A stretch of 22,610 nt of DNA, from the NCBI GenBank assembly GCA_013042925.1, contig JABDPH010000151.1, positions 1-22,610 on the forward strand. Direction: 5' to 3'. The notes below the pieces were generated by a model. That model made no database searches and was not told the DNA's origin. It worked only from the letters and a program-made list of their open reading frames with translations. Every line of letters begins with the position of its first letter. Position 1 is the stretch's first letter. The DNA comes from Eudoraea sp. Lineage in GTDB: Bacteria; Bacteroidota; Bacteroidia; Flavobacteriales; Flavobacteriaceae. The position numbers and the translations under genes were made by a program. Shown one piece after another: positions 1-6,699 of the stretch.

Positions 1-60
1 AGAAACGCCTTTTTGGAAAAGAGAAAACCCGATTTTGGCAAAGATAAATGGATTCCTTAA
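1..60 (+). CDS. menB: C-terminal end of 1,4-dihydroxy-2-naphthoyl-CoA synthase (MenB), partial
   Basis: Frame 1 from the first base is open for 19 codons and ends in TAA at 58-60. The visible tail contains NAFLEKRKPDF and ends in WIP. MenB proteins of the crotonase family typically finish with an (R/N)AF-x-x-KRKPDF stretch and a short aromatic/proline tail, so this is very probably the end of menB, which closes the naphthoate ring in menaquinone synthesis. The start and the whole catalytic region lie outside the window. Another enoyl-CoA hydratase family member is possible, but the KRKPDF tail is characteristic of MenB. A hairpin terminator lies about 120 bases downstream. Confidence 0.7.
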   Translation, partial: RNAFLEKRKPDFGKDKWIP

Positions 61-483
61 TAAGACTAGGTCAGTTGACATCTAGCCTTAATCGGATATC
101 CCGAAAAATACACTACCCTGGCCATAGGTCTATCAATATCGATTAAAAGTAATAGTGTTGAAAGTTTTTAAAACTAAAAAGAGCCCTGTCTTTACGATCA
201 GGACTCTTTTACGAGAACACTATATGAAAATGAAAAAATTAACTTCTTATTATTTACACTGTAAACTTACAATCAACCTCTCTGAAAATATAATTATTGT
301 TGTGAGCCATCCCAAACTTGTGGTAAAATGAGCAATTCCTGATATCTGACCATTAAATGAAGTCCAAAATGTTTTATCCATCTTATATTTAGCCTAATCA
401 TCGAATTCTAAAATCATTGATTGAATTTTATTAACTTAACTTCTTGGAATAACATGTTCATTGTGAAATTTAAATATGATTAA
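61..483. other. Intergenic stretch of 423 bases between menB and the pirin gene
   Basis: No convincing gene is visible on either strand. The only structure I can support is the hairpin terminator at 179-208. A 35-codon reading frame near 224-331 starts with ATG but has no ribosome-binding site or recognisable content and is probably chance. The last 60 bases before the pirin start are very AT-rich and probably hold its promoter, but I could not identify a clear TAnnTTTG-type box. Confidence 0.5.
179..210 (+). terminator. Rho-independent terminator downstream of menB
   Basis: AAGAGCCCTG (179-188) can pair with CAGGACTCTT (199-208) with one C/A mismatch around a 10-base loop. The right arm runs into TTTT, and the left arm is preceded by an A-rich run, so it could act in both directions. 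Confidence 0.6.
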
Positions 484-1356
484 ATGTCTAATATAGGATT
501 GATTATAGCCGAAAGGAGCAGGGATATCGGTGACTTCCTGGTAGGGAGACTTATACCGTTTCGTAAAAAAAGAATGATTGGCCCTTTTATTTTTATTGAT
601 CATATGGGGCCTACTAATTTGGGCCCTGATAAATATTTGGATGTTGATCAACATCCGCATATCGGACTGGCTACTTTGACATTTATGTTGGAAGGAGAAA
701 TTATGCACGAAGATAGTTTAGGTACCAGACAAAGGATTACACCCGGATCTGTAAATTGGATGATAGCAGGTAAAGGAGTATCCCATACAGAACGTACCCC
801 TTCTGATCTTCGCGATAGAAGTAGTTTAGTTGCCCATGGATACCAGATTTGGGTAGCCCTACCAAAGCATTTAGAGAATATAGATCCAGAGTTTTATCAT
901 TTTAATGCTGATGAACTTCCCAAATGGCATGATGGTAGTACAACTTTTAATTTAATAGCAGGCAATGGATATGGCAGAAGATCTCCTGTGCCTGTTCATT
1001 CCTCTTTATTTATGTTAGAAATTAAGACCAGTGAAGATTATGTTCTTGATACATCAAATGAATTATATGGAGAAATTGGAATTTGTATTGTCGAAGGCAC
1101 TATAGTAGCTTGTGATAATGAAATTAAAAAAGGTAATATTTTGGTTTCCAAAGTATCCGATGTATGCAAAATTAAGGTCAAATCCAATTCCCATCTTTTG
1201 TTGTTCGGGGGAGAATCGTTTCCTGAGGAAAGGCATATATATTGGAACTTAGTGTCTCACAGTAAAAATAAAATTGAGGAAGCTAAGGAGTCATGGAAGA
1301 ATAAGACCTTTCCGATGATGAAAACTGATAAAACCTATGTGCCACTGCCCGGTTAG
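484..1356 (+). CDS. Pirin family protein (bicupin)
   Basis: The 290-residue product matches pirin length and layout. The N-terminal cupin carries HPHIG at residues 57-61 and HTER at 101-104, giving His57, His59, His101 and Glu103. These are the classical pirin metal-ligand set in the expected spacing. The segment LEGEIMHEDSLG (69-80) is also typical. Pirins are cytosolic iron- or other metal-binding cupins; some have quercetinase activity and others are redox-sensitive regulators, so the substrate here is unknown. The gene stands alone: the upstream gap is long and the next gene starts 67 bases later. The ATG at 484 follows directly on a TAA at 481-483. No clear Shine-Dalgarno is visible, which is common in Bacteroidota. 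Family assignment is secure; the biological role is not. Confidence 0.9.
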   Translation: MSNIGLIIAERSRDIGDFLVGRLIPFRKKRMIGPFIFIDHMGPTNLGPDKYLDVDQHPHIGLATLTFMLEGEIMHEDSLGTRQRITPGSVNWMIAGKGVSHTERTPSDLRDRSSLVAHGYQIWVALPKHLENIDPEFYHFNADELPKWHDGSTTFNLIAGNGYGRRSPVPVHSSLFMLEIKTSEDYVLDTSNELYGEIGICIVEGTIVACDNEIKKGNILVSKVSDVCKIKVKSNSHLLLFGGESFPEERHIYWNLVSHSKNKIEEAKESWKNKTFPMMKTDKTYVPLPG

Positions 1357-1423
1357 ACCAGGAGAATTGCCAGATAGTCTAAAAAAATAATCCGAATATT
1401 TTATAATTTATTCATCAAACTTA

Positions 1424-2098
1424 ATGAAGCAGTTTCTCCTAACTTTTATGGCAATCATTTTTTTATCCTGTACAACTTCGAAAGGAATTAAATACAAGCC
1501 AATTGTCTTTGACCAAGAACGAACAGAATTAACGCGTGCATATCTGTTGGAACACTACGGAATTAAACAGAACTCTCCGGATATTTCCCCAAAAATCATT
1601 GTATTGCACTGGACTGTAATCCCTACTTTAGAAGAAACTTTTGAAGCTTTTGATAAGCCAACTATACCGAATTCACGGCCCGATATAGTGAATGCAAGTA
1701 GTTTGAATGTCTCTTCACAATTTATGGTAGACCGTGATGGTACTATCTATAGTTTGATGCCCGAAACAAATATGGCAAGACACGTCATTGGCTTAAATCA
1801 TTGTGCAATTGGCGTGGAAAACGTTGGAGGTACTGAAGCACTGCCCTTGACCAGGGCACAGCTAAAAGCAAATATATGGTTAGTGGAATATTTGTACGAA
1901 AAATATCCTATTGAGTATTTAATTGGGCATTATGAGTATACAAATTTTGTGGACCATCCTTTATGGCTGGAGAAAGACAATAACTACAGAACTTTAAAAA
2001 CAGATCCGGGTAAAGATTTTATGGAAAAAGTACGAAAAGCAACCAAAAATCTTAATTTTAAACCTGTACCAAAAAAACCTGATAGTAATGACCAATAA
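1424..2098 (+). CDS. N-acetylmuramoyl-L-alanine amidase, AmiD-like lipoprotein
   Basis: The 224-residue protein begins with a short lipoprotein signal peptide whose lipobox FLSC places the lipidated cysteine at residue 16, so it is probably membrane-anchored and faces the periplasm. The rest is an amidase_2 (PGRP/AmpD/AmiD) domain. Likely zinc ligands are His62 (in VLHWT), His169 (in IGHYE) and Asp194 (in KTDPGKDF). Glu132 in GVENVGG and Lys192 fit the catalytic positions of the family. The enzyme should cut the amide between MurNAc and L-Ala in peptidoglycan or its recycled fragments. Its 3' end overlaps the following carboxypeptidase gene by 11 bases, suggesting co-translation and a joint role in trimming cell-wall peptides. 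The extreme C-terminus is a Lys/Pro-rich tail with no known function. Confidence 0.9.
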   Translation: MKQFLLTFMAIIFLSCTTSKGIKYKPIVFDQERTELTRAYLLEHYGIKQNSPDISPKIIVLHWTVIPTLEETFEAFDKPTIPNSRPDIVNASSLNVSSQFMVDRDGTIYSLMPETNMARHVIGLNHCAIGVENVGGTEALPLTRAQLKANIWLVEYLYEKYPIEYLIGHYEYTNFVDHPLWLEKDNNYRTLKTDPGKDFMEKVRKATKNLNFKPVPKKPDSNDQ

Positions 2099-3557
2099 AT
2101 ACCTGAGTGTACTGCTCCTAATTATACTTAATTCTGCATTATATGCCCAATCCACGGATATAACAAATTCCTTGTATGAGACTTATGAATCTTACAAAGA
2201 ACAAACCCTGAATAATAGACGAATTAAGCATCATGAGTTAGTTCCACTAGTAAATAGTTACCGGAATAATCCCAAATTTGATGTTACCACTGTTGGAAGT
2301 TCCATAGAAGGCAGAACACTATCTCTCATTAGTATTGGCAGCGGTAAAACAGATGTCTTTTTATGGTCACAGATGCATGGTAACGAACCAACTGCTACCC
2401 AGGCCATATTTGATATTTTAAACTTTCTGAATAGTGATGATTTTAAAGATGAAAAAGATGAGATATTGAAAAATTTAAGACTTCACTTTTTGCCCATGTT
2501 AAACCCCGATGGTGCAGAAGTATTTCAAAGAAGAAATACCCTTGGAGTAGACATTAACAGGGATGCACTTCGTCTCCAATCACCTGAAAGCAAAACCCTT
2601 AAAGGTGTTCGTGATAGTTTAAAAGCCGACTTCGGATTTAACCTTCACGACCAAAGTACTTATTATAATGCCGAACGAACCAGTAAACCGGCTACTATTT
2701 CATACCTGGCTCCCGCTTATAATTATGAGAAAGAAATCAATGAGGTTAGGGGGAATGCTATGAAAGTGATTGTTTTTATGAATAATATCATTCAGAAATA
2801 TGCGCCCGGGCAAGTTGGTAGATATAATGATGATTTTGAACCACGTGCTTTTGGAGATAATATTCAAAAGTGGGGGACAAGTACAATTTTAATTGAATCT
2901 GGTGGTTATCCGGGCGATGTTGAAAAACAGGAAATACGAAAATTGAATTATGTCTCTATTCTTTCGGCAATTTATACTATTGCAAATGGTAATTATAAGA
3001 ATATTGCCCTTGAAGACTATGAAAAAATACCACAAAATGATCGAAAGCTTTTTGATTTAAAAATTGAAAATGTTGGTTATGAATTGATAGGCTCAAAATA
3101 TATCCTGGATTTAGGTATTCAAAGACCGGAAGTTGATATAAAAGGACATAACGATTTTTGGTATAGTAGCCGAATAATTGACCAGGGTGATCTTTCGACC
3201 TATTACGGATATCAAACGTTTAATGCTGCCGACTATACAATTAAACCGGGTATGGTATATCCAGAGATCTTAAAATCAATTAAATCTTTGGATAAATTGA
3301 ACCCTACAGAATTACTTAAATCTGGTTACACGTATATCAGAGTGGAACAACTTGAAGAAGAGATCTTAAATTCACCAATACCAATACATATAATTTCAAC
3401 TGCCTACAAAATACCAAAGTTTAGTCTTGCAGTGGGTAAAAATCCAACTTTCTTGCTTACCAAAGATCAAAAAATTGAAAAAGCAGTGATCAATGGTTTT
3501 TTAATAGATTTGGATACAGGCGATACCGATTTTGTAAATGCTATGATTTACAAATGA
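2088..3557 (+). CDS. M14-family zinc carboxypeptidase, secreted
   Basis: This 489-residue protein has an N-terminal signal peptide with a hydrophobic core at about residues 7-18 and a likely cleavage site after ALYA. An M14 peptidase domain follows. The HxxE zinc motif is HGNE (His97, Glu100) and the third ligand is His187 in FNLHDQ. Asn157-Arg158 in VDINRD fits the substrate carboxylate site, and Glu270 in LIESGG is the catalytic glutamate, so all key residues are present. The roughly 200 C-terminal residues form an extra region I do not recognise. The start overlaps the end of the amidase gene, so the two are probably one operon. Exported M14 enzymes in Bacteroidota either trim peptidoglycan stem peptides or digest protein; the amidase partner mildly favours a cell-wall role. 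A hairpin terminator follows. Confidence 0.88.
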   Translation: MTNKYLSVLLLIILNSALYAQSTDITNSLYETYESYKEQTLNNRRIKHHELVPLVNSYRNNPKFDVTTVGSSIEGRTLSLISIGSGKTDVFLWSQMHGNEPTATQAIFDILNFLNSDDFKDEKDEILKNLRLHFLPMLNPDGAEVFQRRNTLGVDINRDALRLQSPESKTLKGVRDSLKADFGFNLHDQSTYYNAERTSKPATISYLAPAYNYEKEINEVRGNAMKVIVFMNNIIQKYAPGQVGRYNDDFEPRAFGDNIQKWGTSTILIESGGYPGDVEKQEIRKLNYVSILSAIYTIANGNYKNIALEDYEKIPQNDRKLFDLKIENVGYELIGSKYILDLGIQRPEVDIKGHNDFWYSSRIIDQGDLSTYYGYQTFNAADYTIKPGMVYPEILKSIKSLDKLNPTELLKSGYTYIRVEQLEEEILNSPIPIHIISTAYKIPKFSLAVGKNPTFLLTKDQKIEKAVINGFLIDLDTGDTDFVNAMIYK

Positions 3558-3578
3558 GTTTTTCCCTATTTATAAGTC

Positions 3579-3603
3579 TGGTTAGTGAAGTTTAACCATT
3601 TTT
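3579..3603 (+). terminator. Possible terminator after the amidase-carboxypeptidase pair
   Basis: TGGTTA (3579-3584) pairs with TAACCA (3593-3598) around an 8-base loop and is followed by TTTTT. The stem is short, but the position 22 bases after the M14 stop codon supports it. Confidence 0.45.
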
Positions 3604-3615
3604 ACAACACCAAGA

Positions 3616-3801
3616 TTATATAATTCCCCCAAATAAGTAACTAAAATTTGTAGAAATTTGGGAAGCATTTGCCAATAAGACCACCAACATTGTGAACAAC
3701 ATTACTACTATTGATGAGAAAACTAATAGTACGGCACTTTGATACCATTTGGATAATGACCCTATTGCACTCTGACGGATAATTTCGTTTAATATTTGCA
3801 T
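3616..3801 (-). CDS. Small single-pass membrane protein of unknown function
   Basis: I place the start at the ATG whose last base is 3801, because it is preceded by AAGGAA, a good ribosome-binding site in a region where such sites are rare. This gives 61 residues. A longer reading to 3858 adds 19 low-quality residues. The peptide has an amphipathic, mildly basic N-terminus followed by one strong hydrophobic helix at about residues 22-46, then a short polar tail. I do not recognise a family. It lies alone between a + strand operon and the VWA lipoprotein. That lipoprotein shares its strand, but a terminator separates them. Coding status rests on the ribosome-binding site and the clean membrane segment. 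Confidence 0.5.
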   Translation of the reverse strand: MQILNEIIRQSAIGSLSKWYQSAVLLVFSSIVVMLFTMLVVLLANASQISTNFSYLFGGII

Positions 3802-3930
3802 GATTTCCTTTTTAAGCGTTAAACAATTTTTAATTTTTAATACAGTTTTAAGTTGCAATAGTTGTTTGTGGTTTATACATATAAAACAAGTGACTTCGTA
3901 AAAACCCTACTTGGCCGGGATATTTGGCAA

Positions 3931-3960
3931 TAAAAAAAAGGTGCTTTTCAGCACCTCTTT
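3931..3960 (-). terminator. Strong terminator of the VWA lipoprotein gene
   Basis: GGTGCT (3940-3945) and AGCACC (3950-3955) form a perfect 6-bp stem with a TTTC loop. Read on the - strand the stem is followed by eight Ts (the A-run at 3932-3939). It lies 23 bases after the VWA lipoprotein stop. The + strand side has only TCTTT. Confidence 0.8.
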
Positions 3961-3982
3961 ATATAATCTGTTGAATGTCCGT

Positions 3983-5080
3983 TTACTGGCAGCCGCCTGT
4001 AAATCCTGTAGTATCAAATTTAGTTTGAACACCCCCTTGCAGGTTGCCATTTTTTACTTGTATGACCAAATTGTTTTCACCGCTGCCATCTCGTTTAGGG
4101 GTGCAATATTCAAAAAGATAAAAACTATTTGCCTGTTGGGTTACCCTTAATGAAATGTCATTAAAAGTTGTTTCAAGTTCTTCTGTGCTCCCTGCAAAAA
4201 CACTGGAAGTTTTACCAATTTTCATTAGTATTTCAGTATCTATTTCAGACCCTAAACCAATTGCGAAAAAAGAAATATTACTGTTAGATTCATTCACTTT
4301 TTGGAGGGCCTCCTCTTCACTATATCTCGAAGCCTGGTCTGTACCATCTGTAAAAACAACCACTGAAGTAGCACCAATACTATTATTATTTGTGCTTTCG
4401 ATAAGTAGTTCGGAGGCAACGTTGGCAGACTTAATTACCGCCCCGTATAAATCTGTTGAGGGGTCATTGCTTATAGAAGGTGTTATATCTTCTACTGCAG
4501 CTATTAATTCTTCTCGTGAGGCGGTTAAAGGGTTTAACAGGTGTAGTTCATCTTCTCCGTCAAACCAATAAATTGCCATCCTAAATGAGTCTTCTTCCAC
4601 AGCCGGCATAACATTTGTTATAAAACTTGTTGTGGCAGATTTTAGTTCCTCCAAACTACCACTGAGAACACTATTGCTAAGGTCGAGTACTAATAATGTG
4701 CTGTTATTAAAAATCTGTGAATTCGGAGAAATCCTAGCATAGGACTCAGAGGCGGATATGGTATTAAAACAATCGTCATTTCGGCCTTGTTCATAGATAG
4801 TAAATTGTTCTGCTGTCAATCCGGGAACAGGATTACCGGTTTTGTCAGAAACTCTAAAAAATATAGATACTTTACCAGGTAAGGTAGTGAATTGATCCTG
4901 AATAGATAATACGAGATCATTTTCTCCAAGGTCAAGACATTGATCAACAGTTTTGCCTAACCCAAGGGAACCGGCTTGGTTGATATCAAAATTTACATCA
5001 TCATCCGCATTCCCACACGAAGAAAACAGGATAACAGTACAAATAACGCTGAGTAATTTCAGATACGTTTTCATTTTCAT
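3983..5080 (-). CDS. VWA-domain lipoprotein
   Basis: The 365-residue protein starts with a signal peptide ending in FSSC, a lipobox with Cys22, so it is an outer- or inner-membrane lipoprotein. After a presumed beta-rich N-terminal region (about residues 30-125), a von Willebrand factor A domain begins with LLVLDLSNS. Asp133, Ser135 and Ser137 form the MIDAS metal site, supported further on by STDLYGA and FTDGTD. VWA domains bind a divalent cation and usually mediate protein-protein contacts. The C-terminus contains paired cysteines (FEYC and the final GGCQ) that could form a disulphide outside the cytoplasm. The gene is monocistronic between the small membrane gene and the Moco region, and has its own strong terminator. 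It is unrelated in sequence to the VWA protein CoxE further right. Its partner is unknown. Confidence 0.85.
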   Translation of the reverse strand: MKMKTYLKLLSVICTVILFSSCGNADDDVNFDINQAGSLGLGKTVDQCLDLGENDLVLSIQDQFTTLPGKVSIFFRVSDKTGNPVPGLTAEQFTIYEQGRNDDCFNTISASESYARISPNSQIFNNSTLLVLDLSNSVLSGSLEELKSATTSFITNVMPAVEEDSFRMAIYWFDGEDELHLLNPLTASREELIAAVEDITPSISNDPSTDLYGAVIKSANVASELLIESTNNNSIGATSVVVFTDGTDQASRYSEEEALQKVNESNSNISFFAIGLGSEIDTEILMKIGKTSSVFAGSTEELETTFNDISLRVTQQANSFYLFEYCTPKRDGSGENNLVIQVKNGNLQGGVQTKFDTTGFTGGCQ

Positions 5081-5145
5081 AAGTTTTGTTGTTCAACCTG
5101 CACAACGGCCAATTCTATTTAAAATTATGAAGAGAATGAAAAACT

Positions 5146-5163
5146 TTGTTAAATCTTGTTAAA
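5146..5163. repeat. Tandem TTGTTAAA boxes spaced 10 bp
   Basis: TTGTTAAA occurs at 5146-5153 and again at 5156-5163, exactly one helical turn apart. More copies in both orientations lie about 70 bases downstream. They fall in the gap between the - strand VWA lipoprotein and the remnant dehydrogenase gene. This arrangement would suit a regulator, but in AT-rich DNA it can also arise by chance. Confidence 0.4.
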
Positions 5164-5224
5164 GCTTAGAAGATGAGATTTAATGCCCATAATTACAATA
5201 GAATACTAAAATTTTACTCTTTAA

Positions 5225-5245
5225 CATTTAACAATTTGTTAAATG
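5225..5245. promoter_or_regulatory. 21-bp perfect palindrome, possible operator
   Basis: CATTTAACAA and its exact reverse complement TTGTTAAATG flank a single T at 5235. Another TTTAACA lies directly upstream (5220-5226). The element shares the TTGTTAAA core with the boxes at 5146-5163. It lies about 100 bases upstream of the remnant dehydrogenase and moaD, where a regulator of the Moco genes could bind. No downstream T-run makes a terminator unlikely. Confidence 0.45.
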
Positions 5246-5335
5246 GGTGTCAGATACCTATAATTTTGATAACTTTAAGAAGAATATTAATAACTGCTAA
5301 AACAACAAAAGCATGCCAGCGTATCAATTATATTA

Positions 5336-5629
5336 ATGATGAATCTAAGTCATTCAATGTATGGCGATTTTGGTTTTGAGGATGGCATGCCAATGGCTAA
5401 TAATTTTGATAAATATCGATTAATTCGAATGAAGGAAGCTCCTTTAGTAGAAACTCATTTAATGAAAAATGAGTTTTCACCAACAGGACTTGGAGAACCA
5501 ACACTTCCTCCAGCAGGTGGTGCAATAGCAAATGCTTTTAAAGCCGCTACCGGAAAGAGATTGTACAAACAGCATTTTAGCAAGTATCCTGAATTATTAA
5601 AAGGACCGGAAAAAGAAATAATTGGTTAA
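5336..5629 (+). pseudogene. C-terminal remnant of a molybdenum hydroxylase large subunit (IorB/xanthine dehydrogenase type)
   Basis: The 97-residue frame reads as the end of an isoquinoline 1-oxidoreductase beta-type (xanthine oxidase superfamily) molybdopterin subunit. HSMYGDF, NFDKYR, IRMKEAP and especially FSPTGLGEPTLPP followed by GGAIANAFKAATGKR match the conserved C-terminal block, which includes the catalytic-glutamate loop GLGEP. Full-length family members are around 700 residues, so about 85-90% is missing. Homology begins at SHSMYG (about 5348). The sequence just upstream shows no family similarity in any + frame, so the break is sharp rather than a frameshift. The remaining frame is intact up to TAA and lies two bases before moaD, so moaD may still use its old transcript. 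A functional small protein cannot be excluded, but a decayed gene is much more likely. Confidence 0.75.
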
Positions 5630-5630
5630 T

Positions 5631-5876
5631 ATGACGATATTATTATTTGGTATAACCAAAGATATAGTTGGCAGTTCAACCCTGTCAATGCCCGATGCAA
5701 AATCGGTAAAAATAAAAACGGTAGGAGAATTAAAGTCCTATCTTTCCGATGCTTATCCTGAATTATCCAGGCTTAGTTCGCTGGCAGTAGCGGTTAACAA
5801 CAATTATGCAACGGATGATGTTGCGATAAATAGTTTTGATGAAATAGCATTGATTCCTCCGGTAAGCGGTGGTTAA
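5631..5876 (+). CDS. moaD: MoaD, molybdopterin synthase small (sulfur-carrier) subunit
   Basis: The 81-residue ubiquitin-like protein begins MTILLFG, has the expected beta-grasp length, and ends in PPVSGG. The terminal Gly-Gly is the residue pair that MoeB adenylates and that becomes the thiocarboxylate donating sulfur to precursor Z. I prefer the ATG at 5631 to an in-frame TTG at 5622, because it follows the upstream stop by one base and gives a normal N-terminus. The partner large subunit MoaE is not in the window. The gene is separated from mobA by 211 bases and is tightly coupled to the dehydrogenase remnant upstream, suggesting it once belonged to that operon. Confidence 0.9.
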   Translation: MTILLFGITKDIVGSSTLSMPDAKSVKIKTVGELKSYLSDAYPELSRLSSLAVAVNNNYATDDVAINSFDEIALIPPVSGG

Positions 5877-6042
5877 ACACGGCGGTGGCATGAGTCAGAA
5901 TATTTGCACAGTATTGCATGTTTTTAGTGAATCATAGATAAAAAAATTAGTTGTTGTGACAGTCGGTCAAATTGGAATTTATTCCGAATGATATTTTTTT
6001 CTGCCGAAAGGGAACATATTCTCTGCAAAAAAGAAAAGTTCC

Positions 6043-6050
6043 TTACTTTG
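6043..6050 (+). promoter_or_regulatory. Possible Bacteroidota -7 box upstream of mobA
   Basis: TTACTTTG matches the TAnnTTTG consensus of Bacteroidota promoters at seven of eight fixed and free positions and lies 37 bases before the mobA ATG. I could not find a convincing TTG at the -33 position, so support is weak. Confidence 0.3.
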
Positions 6051-6087
6051 GTTAAACGTATAAAATTAGTTTTAAATCTAATTAATA

Positions 6088-6699
6088 ATGGATATAGAAG
6101 ATTGCAGTTCTCATACTAAACTATTTGGCCTGGTACTCTCAGGAGGTAAGAGCACAAGGATGGGGCAGGATAAAGGAGCAATACAATATCATGATCTTCC
6201 ACAGAGAGAGCATTTGTATAATTTGCTTTCACAGGTATGTACAAGAACATTTTTGAGCATAAGGAAAGATCAGACCGATGAAATTTCAACGGATATAGAT
6301 ACGATAATTGACCTAGATAAATACAAAGGACCTTTTAATGGCTTACTTAGTGCACATTCTATCTATCCAGAAGTTGCCTGGCTTGTAATAGCTTGCGATC
6401 TTCCGTTGATAGATCTTAATGCAATAAATCAATTAATTAATTTAAGAGATACATCAAAAATTGCTACCGCATTTGCCACGAGAGAAAGCGGACTGCCAGA
6501 ACCTCTGGCGGCAATATGGGAACCGGGAGGATTGACCAGATCTATTGATTATTTGGAGCATGCTACTAGTAGTTGTCCGAGGAAATATTTAATTAATTCT
6601 GATATAAAATTGGTTTTCCCGAGGGAGGATATTGTTTTAATGAATGCAAATTCAGAGGAAGACTATAGGGAAGTAATGTCCAAATTAGAAGCCACTTGA
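6088..6699 (+). CDS. mobA: MobA-type molybdenum cofactor guanylyltransferase
   Basis: The 203-residue cytosolic enzyme shows the nucleotide-binding loop LSGGKSTRMGQDKG at 17-30, with GQDKG following RM as in MobA rather than the KQLL of MocA. YKGPFNGLLSA (79-89) and IACDLPLI (101-108, Asp104 as the metal ligand) complete the fold. MobA joins GMP to Mo-molybdopterin, making the MGD cofactor of DMSO-reductase-family enzymes. CODH and other xanthine-oxidase-family enzymes normally use the cytosine form, so this gene suggests that another class of Mo enzyme exists in the cell. The stop overlaps the TTG start of the next gene in TTGA, so the two are translationally coupled. Specificity for GTP is inferred from motif resemblance only. 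Confidence 0.85.
   Translation: MDIEDCSSHTKLFGLVLSGGKSTRMGQDKGAIQYHDLPQREHLYNLLSQVCTRTFLSIRKDQTDEISTDIDTIIDLDKYKGPFNGLLSAHSIYPEVAWLVIACDLPLIDLNAINQLINLRDTSKIATAFATRESGLPEPLAAIWEPGGLTRSIDYLEHATSSCPRKYLINSDIKLVFPREDIVLMNANSEEDYREVMSKLEAT

Noticed and set aside
224..331. 35-codon ATG reading frame in the menB-pirin gap
   Set aside because: No ribosome-binding site, no recognisable domain or membrane signal, and low-complexity AT-rich content.
436..708. 90-codon - strand frame over the pirin start
   Set aside because: It overlaps the well-supported pirin gene in antisense and has no family features.
1353..1390. TTAGAC/GTCTAA inverted repeat after the pirin stop, considered as a terminator
   Set aside because: The stem is only six pairs with a loop of 18 bases, and an A-run rather than a T-run follows on the + strand.
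3983..5080. The VWA lipoprotein as a CoxE-type member of the Mo island
   Set aside because: It has a lipoprotein signal, a different domain layout, its own terminator, and no AAA+ partner nearby.
5173..5379. 68-codon + strand frame upstream of the hydroxylase remnant, tested as a possible missing part
   Set aside because: Its translation shows no similarity to the xanthine-oxidase family or any other family I know, and it includes the palindrome. It looks like chance AT-rich sequence.
5877..6087. A Moco riboswitch or a lost moaE in the moaD-mobA gap
   Set aside because: No coding similarity and no recognisable conserved structure. Only a weak promoter-like box is visible.
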